Shown here in pieces: positions 9,443 to 16,348 of a DNA stretch of 64,000 bases. The notes beneath the pieces were generated by a model. That model ran no database searches, was not told where the DNA came from, and saw only the letters and a program-made list of their open reading frames with translations. Every line of letters starts with the position of its first letter. The stretch's first letter is position 1. The stretch comes from Bdellovibrio sp. BCCA (GTDB lineage: Bacteria > Bdellovibrionota > Bdellovibrionia > Bdellovibrionales > Bdellovibrionaceae), in assembly GCF_037996825.1 (NCBI RefSeq), contig NZ_JBBNAC010000001.1:3224001-3288000 (forward strand), read 5' to 3'. The position numbers were made by a program, and so were the translations under genes.

Positions 9443-10444
9443 CTACTTTTGCACCGGGCGTGTTACTTGGACCGCCACAGTTCCATGATGTATTCCGTAA
9501 TAACCTTTAAACTTTCTCACGCCTTCAACATTGACATCGAATTCACCGGAAGCGTCTTGATCCAAAGGAATCACGTCGCCTACTTTAAGATTCATCATGT
9601 CTTTAAGCTTGATCTCGGTTTCACCAAGATTCACTTTGATCTCCATGTCCGTTTCAAGAAGCTGTTCTTGAATGATGGAAGTCCAAAGTTTTTTATCTGT
9701 CTGGTCAGACTCCACTTGGAAACCAGTGGAAAGTTTTTGTTTGATCGGCTCGATTGTCGCGTAAGGAATCACGATCGAGATCGTGCCTGTCGCATTTTCA
9801 AGCTCGACATCAAAAGTTGACGCGATCACCACGTCTGTCGGAGGAACGATACCCACGAACTGTGGATTCACTTCCGTACGAACAAACGAGCAACCGATTT
9901 TTTCAATCGAAGCCCATGCCATTTCCAGATCGTTGATCGCAAGACCTACGACCTTTTGAACGATAGAAAGTTCAATCGGCGTAAAATCTTTTCCATCGAT
10001 TTTTGTATAAGGACGATCCGCTCCACCAAAGAAGCTGTCCACCAAAGCGTAAGCTAATTTACTTTCGATCACGAACAAAGCGGAACCGCGCAAGTTTCCA
10101 AAACGCAGAACGCTCATGCACGTTGGCATTGGAAGAGTGTTGATGAACTCTCCGAATTTCAAAAATTCCGTCGAAGTCAAAGTGATTGAGGCGATTTTAC
10201 GAAGAGCCGATGACAAAGAAACGCGGAAAGAACGCATGAATTTTTCGTAGATAACTTCCAGTTGTGGAAGGCGACCACGAATAATACGATCCTGACTTGT
10301 CAGATCGTAAGAAACAATTTTGCGTTCATCTACTTTTCCCGTATTTTGGGCTTCGGGCTTGGATGACTCGGACGTCGCAACATCTCCATCAGAGACTGCG
10401 GCTAACAGAGCATCCACTTCACTTTGCGAAAGAACCTGATTCAT
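9443..10444 (-). CDS. fliM: Flagellar motor switch protein FliM
   Basis: C-ring protein that binds phosphorylated CheY and joins FliG to FliN. The product has 333 residues, the normal size. The N-terminal CheY-binding peptide is present (VLSQSEVDALLAAV, residues 4-17). It is followed by a linker, the CheC-like middle domain (about 50-240) and a SpoA domain (about 255-330, LGETEIKLKDMMNLKVGDVI). It is second in the operon, 9 bases after fliL. Confidence 0.97.
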   Translation of the reverse strand: MNQVLSQSEVDALLAAVSDGDVATSESSKPEAQNTGKVDERKIVSYDLTSQDRIIRGRLPQLEVIYEKFMRSFRVSLSSALRKIASITLTSTEFLKFGEFINTLPMPTCMSVLRFGNLRGSALFVIESKLAYALVDSFFGGADRPYTKIDGKDFTPIELSIVQKVVGLAINDLEMAWASIEKIGCSFVRTEVNPQFVGIVPPTDVVIASTFDVELENATGTISIVIPYATIEPIKQKLSTGFQVESDQTDKKLWTSIIQEQLLETDMEIKVNLGETEIKLKDMMNLKVGDVIPLDQDASGEFDVNVEGVRKFKGYYGIHHGTVAVQVTRPVQK

Positions 10445-10453
10445 AGTCCTGCC

Positions 10454-11002
10454 TTAGTTATAGATAAACTCAGTGAAGAACACGTTTGAAATCTTTCCTT
10501 GAACCAGGAAAGAGTTGATCGTGTCTTTGATCGTATTTCTCAAATCGTCTTTACCCTCACGAGTAGAAACGTCTTCATATGTTTTCGAAGAAAGAATAAT
10601 AATAATGATGTCGCGAATTTGCGCTTTACGCTTCTCGATTTCTTCCAGAACATGGTCGCCTTTAACTTCCAGTTCCATATTTACTTTCGCAACTTTGCGG
10701 CCTTTAGACCCCGCCAAATTCACAATGAAGGTTTCAAGAGGCACGACTTTACCCACCACTTCTTTTTCTTCAGTGGCTTCCTTATGTTGTGCTTCCGCTT
10801 CACCTTTGATGACGTGTTCAATCTTCGGTTCCGCTGCTTCCTTTTTGCGTCCTTGATAAAGCATAAAACCTACGCCAGCGACGACGAGCATATTAATGAC
10901 CGCCAAGGCAATGAGTAGTATAGGCTTTTGTCCAGATCCCCCGCTCGGAGCTGACGACGCTTCCGCTGCTGCCGCTTTTTCTTCAGCCACTTCATCCTCC
11001 AT
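10454..11002 (-). CDS. fliL: Flagellar basal body protein FliL
   Basis: FliL associates with the stator ring around the basal body. From ATG 11002 the protein has 182 residues: an acidic/Ala-rich cytoplasmic start (MEDEVAEEKAAAAEASS), one membrane helix near residues 26-48, and a periplasmic FliL domain with FIVNLAGSKGRKVAKVNMELEV and IRDIIIIILSSKTYED. A longer in-frame start exists at 11077, but the extra 25 residues look non-coding and have no ribosome-binding site. The chosen start has AGGA about 20 bases upstream, separated by a hairpin (11010-11024) that could bring it closer. It is the first gene of the operon. Confidence 0.85.
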   Translation of the reverse strand: MEDEVAEEKAAAAEASSAPSGGSGQKPILLIALAVINMLVVAGVGFMLYQGRKKEAAEPKIEHVIKGEAEAQHKEATEEKEVVGKVVPLETFIVNLAGSKGRKVAKVNMELEVKGDHVLEEIEKRKAQIRDIIIIILSSKTYEDVSTREGKDDLRNTIKDTINSFLVQGKISNVFFTEFIYN

Positions 11003-11009
11003 GATGAAT

Positions 11010-11024
11010 GACCACAGAGTGGTC
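11010..11024 (-). promoter_or_regulatory. Small inverted repeat in the fliL leader
   Basis: GACCAC-AGA-GTGGTC, a perfect six-base-arm inverted repeat that ends 7 bases upstream of the fliL ATG. In the minus-strand mRNA it would form a compact hairpin between the AGGA sequence and the start codon. It may affect initiation or be a protein-binding site; its role is not known. Confidence 0.4.
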
Positions 11025-11187
11025 CTATCAAGATTGAAAGCAACACGGATGCCAACAGGACTCTGGTCGAGCGTCATTCATTGCAGTCCAACATATTTGA
11101 TTTCAGGCAATTTTTGCCTCCCCGGAACTTGTTTGCCGGGTAGTAATTCTATGACAGGAGTCAAAGTTTTGGCGTGAAGATTTGACG

Positions 11188-11193
11188 TATAAT
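11188..11193 (+). promoter_or_regulatory. Candidate -10 box for the csbD-like pair
   Basis: A perfect TATAAT lies 24 bases before the ATG of the first CsbD-like gene. No convincing -35 hexamer is present 16-18 bases upstream, so recognition by an alternative sigma factor or with an activator is possible. The gene also has a strong GGAGG ribosome-binding site at 11206-11210. Confidence 0.4.
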
Positions 11194-11216
11194 GAATTTA
11201 AAAAAGGAGGTTCCTT

Positions 11217-11498
11217 ATGAACAAAGATATCTTCCAAGGAAAGATCAAAGAAATTTCTGGAGAACTAAGAAAAAAATGGGGCGCTCTCACAGATGACGAT
11301 ATTCAAAGAACTAAAGGCAACGCAGAGGCCTTAAGTGGTCTAGTTCAACAAAAAGTAGGTCTCTCAAAAGAAGAAGCTTCACGGCAAGTAAACGACTTGA
11401 TGTCGAGCTGGGAAAGAAAGTTTGAAGCCGGCAAAGAAGAAGCCGCAGACAAACTTAACGCTGGTATCGATAAAATGAAAAATAAATTGTCTCATTAA
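11217..11498 (+). CDS. CsbD-like stress protein, copy 1
   Basis: A 93-residue soluble, highly charged protein of the CsbD family (general stress-response proteins of unknown biochemical role). The diagnostic features are FQGKIKEISGELRKKWGALTDDD at residues 5-27 (written here as one family block), a 'KGNAEALSGLVQQKVGLSKEEA' block and a C-terminal amphipathic helix. The ATG is preceded by AAAAAGGAGG. A paralogue follows 33 bases downstream, so this is a tandem duplication within one transcript. Confidence 0.85.
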   Translation: MNKDIFQGKIKEISGELRKKWGALTDDDIQRTKGNAEALSGLVQQKVGLSKEEASRQVNDLMSSWERKFEAGKEEAADKLNAGIDKMKNKLSH

Positions 11499-11531
11499 TT
11501 GGCCGAGCTTCGAGAGAAAAAGGGAGAATTT

Positions 11532-11828
11532 ATGGACAAACAATTCTTAGAAGGAAAATTCAACGAAGTCTCAGGAGCCTTAAAACAAAAATTCAGCAAT
11601 TTAAATTTGAGCGATGAAGAACTAAAAAAAGCCATGTCGAGTCCCGATGAGCTTGTGAACTTAGTTTCACAAAAAACCGGTCTTCCTCCAGAAGAAGCCC
11701 GCCAAAAAGTACATCAGGCCCTCGATACACTTCACATCAGCGATGAACAAGCCAAAGGTTTCATGGCTAAATTCGCTGATAAAGTAGAGAGCAAATACGC
11801 TGAATTTAAAAACAAGCTCACCCACTAA
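11532..11828 (+). CDS. CsbD-like stress protein, copy 2
   Basis: A 98-residue paralogue of the preceding gene: EGKFNEVSGALKQKFSNLN then LSDEELKKAMSSPDELVNLV and KTGLPPEEARQKV line up with the first copy. ATG 11532 is chosen because AGGGAG lies 5 bases upstream; an in-frame TTG at 11499 directly after the first stop lacks a site and would add 11 unrelated residues. It is acidic/basic mixed, has no signal peptide and is presumably cytoplasmic. A bidirectional terminator follows. Confidence 0.82.
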   Translation: MDKQFLEGKFNEVSGALKQKFSNLNLSDEELKKAMSSPDELVNLVSQKTGLPPEEARQKVHQALDTLHISDEQAKGFMAKFADKVESKYAEFKNKLTH

Positions 11829-11834
11829 GCTTAA

Positions 11835-11859
11835 AAGAGGGTCCTTAACGGGCCCTCTT
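11835..11859. terminator. Bidirectional intrinsic terminator
   Basis: Ten-pair stem AAGAGGGTCC / GGGCCCTCTT (one G-U pair) with a TTAAC loop, followed by a T-rich tail on the plus strand and TTTT on the minus strand. It separates the csbD-like pair from the convergent gene at 11862-12185. Confidence 0.8.
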
Positions 11860-11861
11860 CT

Positions 11862-12185
11862 TTATTCTTCACCCGTCATTTCAATTCGCACGACTTTGCA
11901 AGTAGGTTCATTCCCAACTACGACCACACCGTAACTCAAGGAACCACACTCATCCAAGTCTTCCGGTGAACAATGCAATACAGAAACATCGTAAACCGTG
12001 ACCATGCGACCGTACTTAAGTTCTCTAGACACGATATGGGCCGCCGGAGATTCAATCACAGATTCTTCGCGGTCGGTTTGTGCTTGCTCCACCGCCGCGT
12101 GAATCGCCTTGGTTTCACAAACATTTGCAGACGCTAAAGACGCAAACAAAGAAAGACCTGCCACAGCCAAAATTTCTTTTTTCAT
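11862..12185 (-). CDS. Small secreted protein, unknown function
   Basis: A 107-residue protein with a clear signal peptide (MKKEILAVAGLSLFASLASA, cleavage before NVCETK). The mature part is about 87 residues with four Cys (NVCETK, LHCSPEDLDECG, TCKVV), which could form two disulfides in the periplasm. It has no family I recognise. It is monocistronic, with a terminator directly downstream and the divergent protease gene at 12420. Confidence 0.7.
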   Translation of the reverse strand: MKKEILAVAGLSLFASLASANVCETKAIHAAVEQAQTDREESVIESPAAHIVSRELKYGRMVTVYDVSVLHCSPEDLDECGSLSYGVVVVGNEPTCKVVRIEMTGEE

Positions 12186-12272
12186 AAATCACCTCGGTAT
12201 GTTTAAAACAAAAGCTGTATATCGAACTCCACCTTTCGAAGCGATTGCATATAATCAAAGTTATTATTCACC

Positions 12273-12287
12273 CCAAGAATATCTTGG
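12273..12287. repeat. Inverted repeat in divergent intergenic region
   Basis: CCAAGA-ATA-TCTTGG, six-base perfect arms with a three-base centre, in the 234-base gap between the small secreted protein and the protease gene. It could be an operator. No other copy was noticed. Confidence 0.35.
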
Positions 12288-12419
12288 AAACACCGCCCTC
12301 TTTTGTCCCTCTGACGAGATTTCGACAGCTTCAAGGCATTGACCTTCATTTAATTGGACCTGACAGGCTTTAAACGGGTCTTTCTTTTGCTCTTAAAACT
12401 TTGGATAGGGAGAGTTAAC

Positions 12420-13331
12420 ATGAAACTTTTTTCTAATATTGCCGTCCTTGCACTTCCTCTGATTTTGGCAGCTCAAACAAGCTTTGCAAAATGCACGGAC
12501 TGCACAACTTTGGAGTTCGGAAAAAAGGTTCAAGTTCCTCTTCTAAGTCCGCTTCTTCCCTTGGGTTCAAAAGGCAAATTGGAATACATCGCTCACTTGG
12601 GTGTGGATCTTTTTAGAATGCCAACGCAAGAAGAACCCGCGACCATTGCGTTTCTTGCCACCCCTTCTGCGGATCTTATGAGCCGCTATAAAAAACATTT
12701 TGATGAAGGCACACTCGGCATCTTTTTGACTGAAAGAGCGACCTACAATCGCGTTGAACACCCGACCATTCTTTTGATTGAAAGTGCAGACGCCTGGACA
12801 ATCACCCATGAATTCATGCATTACCTTTTTGATCGCGCGCGCCTTTTGGAAGACCCCACTTCAGAGTCTCGCATTGTGAACAACATGACGGATGCTAAAG
12901 AAGATTTCTTCGGAACTTGGGACCGCTACAAAATGTTTGGTGGTTACGCAAACGAAGAACACAAGCAAGCAACCGTTGCGAATTTTGTGGCCTTTGCCGA
13001 TCTTCAACAACAAATTCTCTTGAGCTTTGAAATGGAAGAAATGGCCATCGAAAAGTTTTTGCGCCTAATTTACATTCATCATAAGCCCTTCGGTTTTGAT
13101 CAGAGCAGCTTTGATCGCAGCACTCGTTACATTCGCAGCACGGGTTCCAAAGCTTTGGATTACCTCAATGTGATGTTAAGCTCTTGCGACGATGTGAGAA
13201 ACTCGCTGTTGACTCAGGACCGTGAGCTGCTCGCAAAGCTCAACAAGACGTGTACGCAAGCCCAAGACTATAAAAATACGATTCTGAAAATCGGTAAAGA
13301 CCTTAACATTGAGTTTGAGACTCAACATTAA
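12420..13331 (+). CDS. Secreted HExxH-containing protein, putative zinc metalloprotease
   Basis: A 303-residue exported protein. ATG 12420 is preferred over an upstream in-frame start because GGGAGAG precedes it and it opens a good signal peptide (residues 1-23, ending TSFAKC). The mature protein contains WTITHEFMHYLF, with HEFMH at residues 130-134, a zinc-binding HExxH motif in a helix as in gluzincin/metzincin-type peptidases. No clear third-ligand motif is identifiable, so the clan is uncertain. Two CxxC cysteines (KCTDC) follow the cleavage site. Activity is an inference from one motif. Confidence 0.65.
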   Translation: MKLFSNIAVLALPLILAAQTSFAKCTDCTTLEFGKKVQVPLLSPLLPLGSKGKLEYIAHLGVDLFRMPTQEEPATIAFLATPSADLMSRYKKHFDEGTLGIFLTERATYNRVEHPTILLIESADAWTITHEFMHYLFDRARLLEDPTSESRIVNNMTDAKEDFFGTWDRYKMFGGYANEEHKQATVANFVAFADLQQQILLSFEMEEMAIEKFLRLIYIHHKPFGFDQSSFDRSTRYIRSTGSKALDYLNVMLSSCDDVRNSLLTQDRELLAKLNKTCTQAQDYKNTILKIGKDLNIEFETQH

Positions 13332-13409
13332 GCCTTTGAAAGGCATTCATTAACAATAACTATAATGAATATATGAATTGATTATTATACTTAATAAATC
13401 AATCCGACT

Positions 13410-13433
13410 AGAACCTTCCTTGTGGGAGGTTCT
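13410..13433 (+). promoter_or_regulatory. Hairpin sequestering the isnA ribosome-binding site
   Basis: AGAACCTTCC pairs with GGGAGGTTCT (ten pairs, one G-U) across a TTGT loop. The 3' arm contains the GGGAGG Shine-Dalgarno sequence of the isonitrile synthase gene, whose GTG starts two bases after the stem. No T-tract follows, so it is not a terminator. Its likely effect is to restrain translation until something opens it. Confidence 0.65.
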
Positions 13434-13435
13434 CC

Positions 13436-14368
13436 GTGAGACAAGTTTCCAATCAAATATTAAATCTACTCTTTGAGATTAGAAATCTTAGCCATCCGCT
13501 CACCGCTGCAGATCAAAACCAGGAGGCGCTTCATCGCGAGTTTCAATTAGCAAAAATTGAAGCTTACATGCAGGTCCAAGCGCCCATTCACATGGTGCTT
13601 CCGGCCTTTCCGGCAAAATCCCCCAACCCTCTTAAAACTTTAGGCAGCGAACCGGATCTCGGTGAAGTGTTGGCGCTGCAAAAACTCAACACTCTTTGCG
13701 AACAGATCGCTACAATATATTCTCCCGGAGCCGCCATCACCATCTGTTCTGACGGAAGAGTTTTTAGCGACGTAGTTCTTGTCAGTGACACGGATGTGGA
13801 TCGCTACGGTTATGAGATCAGCGAGATCATCGTAAAGCATGGCTTCAAAAATCTTTCCACCTTTAGTCTTGAAGATGTTTTTGACGGAAAGTCCTACGAT
13901 GAAATGCGCCAGCTGCTCACCAAAGAGTTCGCGGAAGATCTAGAACTTTTGCGCGCCCGCACAAGAACGGAAAGTGACGCTTTGGCTCTTTTTAACGGCA
14001 TTCACCGCTTTATGTTTGAAGATCAACTGGCACTTTTTCCTGAGAGAAGTAAAAATCAATCTCGCGAAAAAGCCAAAGGCCTTGCTTATGAAGTCATTCG
14101 TCGCAGCAACGCCTGGAGCCGCGTGGTCGAAAAATACTTTCCAAACTCATTACGTCTTTCAATTCATCCGCAAAGCCTTCGTTCATCGAAAATCGGCGTG
14201 AGACTCTTGGACTCCAACGATCTTTGGAGAACCCCTTGGCATTCCGTCACGGTGTTTGACGGGAAACAATATTATTTAGCTCCTCGCTCTGAAGCGGAAG
14301 CTTTGGGCGGCGTTCTTAAGTATGCCGAAGACAAATATCCGTTTTACCAACTGCCGGAGGCTTTATGA
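13436..14368 (+). CDS. isnA: Isonitrile (isocyanide) synthase, PvcA/IsnA/DIT1 family
   Basis: Converts the amino group of an amino acid (Tyr or Trp in characterised members) to an isonitrile using ribulose 5-phosphate as carbon donor. The 310 residues carry the family hallmarks: LPAFPAKSPNPLKTLG at 55-70, PDLGEVLAL at 73-81, IYSPGA at 94-99, CSDGRVFSDVV at 104-114, SIHPQS at 242-247 and TPWHSV at 266-271. The GTG start has GGGAGG seven bases upstream, inside a hairpin. The stop overlaps the next ATG by four bases. It is the first gene of a four-gene operon whose members fit a glycosylated vinyl-isonitrile product. The substrate cannot be read from sequence. Confidence 0.93.
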   Translation: MRQVSNQILNLLFEIRNLSHPLTAADQNQEALHREFQLAKIEAYMQVQAPIHMVLPAFPAKSPNPLKTLGSEPDLGEVLALQKLNTLCEQIATIYSPGAAITICSDGRVFSDVVLVSDTDVDRYGYEISEIIVKHGFKNLSTFSLEDVFDGKSYDEMRQLLTKEFAEDLELLRARTRTESDALALFNGIHRFMFEDQLALFPERSKNQSREKAKGLAYEVIRRSNAWSRVVEKYFPNSLRLSIHPQSLRSSKIGVRLLDSNDLWRTPWHSVTVFDGKQYYLAPRSEAEALGGVLKYAEDKYPFYQLPEAL

Positions 14369-15147
14369 GAATAGAAAAACTAAAACCTTTCGGAGTGTGC
14401 CTGCACTTTGATAACACCCGCACACTGGAACAAATAAAAAAAACGGAAATCGAAGCTCTTTTACAAGAGCATAAGCTGATTCTTATAAGAGGTGTTGCTA
14501 AACCCGAACGCGACGATCTGCTTTCATTTTGCGAAAGCTTTCCAAAATCCAAAACTCTGAACTGGAGCTTTGGACCCGTTATGGAGATGAAAGAAAGCGA
14601 AGACCCGCAAAATTATTTATTTTCCCGAGAAGCCGTTCCTTTTCACTGGGACGGAGCCTTTCACTTTGTACCAGATTACTTGGTCTTCTCTTGTGTTCAA
14701 GCCCCGACAAACGGCGCAGGCGGCGAAACCCTTTTCGCGAACACTGAATTGATTTTCCAATCTGCTCCAGAGGAAAGAAAGACACTGTGGGCGCAAGTGG
14801 ATCTTAAATATGAAACAGCAAAGCTGGCTCATTATGGCGGGAGCATTTGTGGACCTCTTCTGCAAACTCATCCCCGAAATGGCAAAAACATTCTTCGTTT
14901 TGCAGAACCCGTGAATACAAAATTAAACCCCGTCACTCTGGATGTGATCGCAAAAGCGGAGCTTAATGCCGATGATCTTGTGAAAGATTTAACGGAAAGA
15001 ATTTACGCCGCTGAATTCTGTTATCGCCATGAATGGCAGGAAGGTGATTTGCTTTTAGCGGACAACCACTCCTTGGTTCATGGCAGAACCGCATTTGAAA
15101 AAAATTGCCCCAGACACTTAAGACGCATTCAACTTATTAAGGAATAA
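14365..15147 (+). CDS. isnB: Fe(II)/2-oxoglutarate oxygenase, PvcB/IsnB type (TauD family)
   Basis: Characterised partners of isonitrile synthases desaturate, or decarboxylate and desaturate, the amino-acid isonitrile to a vinyl isonitrile. The 260 residues form a TauD-like fold. Iron ligands are H94 and D96 (PFHWDGAF) and H239 (ADNHSLVHGRT); the 2OG-binding Arg is probably R250 or R253 (PRHLRRIQL). The NGAGGETLFAN strand is typical. The start overlaps isnA (ATGA) and the stop is 2 bases before the P450 gene, so the products are probably made together. Confidence 0.9.
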   Translation: MRIEKLKPFGVCLHFDNTRTLEQIKKTEIEALLQEHKLILIRGVAKPERDDLLSFCESFPKSKTLNWSFGPVMEMKESEDPQNYLFSREAVPFHWDGAFHFVPDYLVFSCVQAPTNGAGGETLFANTELIFQSAPEERKTLWAQVDLKYETAKLAHYGGSICGPLLQTHPRNGKNILRFAEPVNTKLNPVTLDVIAKAELNADDLVKDLTERIYAAEFCYRHEWQEGDLLLADNHSLVHGRTAFEKNCPRHLRRIQLIKE

Positions 15148-15149
15148 CC

Positions 15150-16346
15150 ATGGATCTTTACAGTCAAAAAATCCAGTCTACTCCCACAGAGTTTGCAAAT
15201 TATCTAAACGGCAAAGGTCCGATTTTTTGGTCGGAACCGGAACAGTTTTGGGTCATCACGGATCACGCTTTGGCTCAAGAAGCGCTAAAAAGCTCCCAAC
15301 TCAGCGCGGATCGCGGCCCCTATTTTATGTCTAAGATGTCGGGCTGTCCTTTCTCAAAGGTTGCCAACTTTTTTGGAGTTGTTTCTAAAATGATGGTGAA
15401 CAGTGATGCTCCCGAGCACACTCGCCGTCGCAAACTCGCAAGTGCCGGTATCAGTGACCACGTGATTGAACACTTTGCACCTCAAGTAAAAAAAGTGGTG
15501 GCAGGTCTTCTTGAGAAACAAACTTCGGGCACGTCCGTCGAATTTGTTTCGGACGTGGCTTTGCCGCTGCCAAACATTATTCTTGCAGATCTTTTTTCGA
15601 TTCCCGCAGAGAAGCGTCCTGATTTCTATCGTTGGGCCAATCACATGACTCAGTTTTTTGGCGGTGGCTCTGAAAACCTTATGATGGATGCTGAAAACGC
15701 AGACCGAGGAGCCCACGAACTTCGTGACTATTTTACGGAACTTATTCACAGTCGCAGGCACAACTCCGCAAACGATTTCATCAGCCATCTTTTGCGAAAT
15801 CAGGGAAACCTGGATGACAGCGAAGTGATTTCTCAGGCCGCAATTATGCTAGTTGCCGGAACGGTCACAACGACGGATCAGATCTGCAACAATCTTTACA
15901 GTCTTATCCAGTCAAATGTTTGGCCTTTGTTAGTCAAAGATCGCTCTTTGCTTGAGAACGCCATTGAAGAAGCCACTCGCTTAGATCCTGCCGTGAACTT
16001 TATTTTCCGTATTGTCAAAGAAGATATGACTCTTGGCGGGAAACAAATCGACGCAGGTCAGTTGATCTTCGTATCCACTCACGCCACGAATCGCGCTGCG
16101 GAGGTCTTTCCTGACGCAAATTCTTTTAACTTAGAACGCGAAAGAAACCCGCACCTTTCTTATGGCTCAGGTATTCATTACTGCTTAGGCGCAAGGCTCG
16201 GGCGTATTCAAATGAAAGAACTTTTCGGACAGATGCTCGAAAGGTATCCACAACTTACTTTGGATTCAACAAAACCGTCCCAGCGCAAACATCAAAGCCT
16301 TGCGTTTTCCGGATTTGAAACTCTTCACCTTCAATTGGGGATTTAA
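15150..16346 (+). CDS. Cytochrome P450
   Basis: Soluble class-I-type bacterial P450 of 398 residues. The ExxR motif is E274-A-T-R277, and the heme-binding loop is YGSGIHYCLGARLG with the axial Cys at 345. The C-helix segment SDAPEHTRRRKL (95 region) is normal. The I-helix reads LVAGTVTTTD (residues 234-243): the usual acidic residue before Thr (AGxE/DT) is Val239, which alters the standard proton-relay pair. Redox partners are not encoded in the operon; a [2Fe-2S] ferredoxin gene lies elsewhere at 36339. A tailoring role on the isonitrile product is inferred from its position between isnB and the glycosyltransferase. Confidence 0.93.
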   Translation: MDLYSQKIQSTPTEFANYLNGKGPIFWSEPEQFWVITDHALAQEALKSSQLSADRGPYFMSKMSGCPFSKVANFFGVVSKMMVNSDAPEHTRRRKLASAGISDHVIEHFAPQVKKVVAGLLEKQTSGTSVEFVSDVALPLPNIILADLFSIPAEKRPDFYRWANHMTQFFGGGSENLMMDAENADRGAHELRDYFTELIHSRRHNSANDFISHLLRNQGNLDDSEVISQAAIMLVAGTVTTTDQICNNLYSLIQSNVWPLLVKDRSLLENAIEEATRLDPAVNFIFRIVKEDMTLGGKQIDAGQLIFVSTHATNRAAEVFPDANSFNLERERNPHLSYGSGIHYCLGARLGRIQMKELFGQMLERYPQLTLDSTKPSQRKHQSLAFSGFETLHLQLGI

Positions 16347-16348
16347 AA

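Noticed and set aside
13332-13344. Terminator after the HExxH protein gene
   Set aside because: GCCTT-TGA-AAGGC hairpin is short and no T-tract follows; too weak to call.
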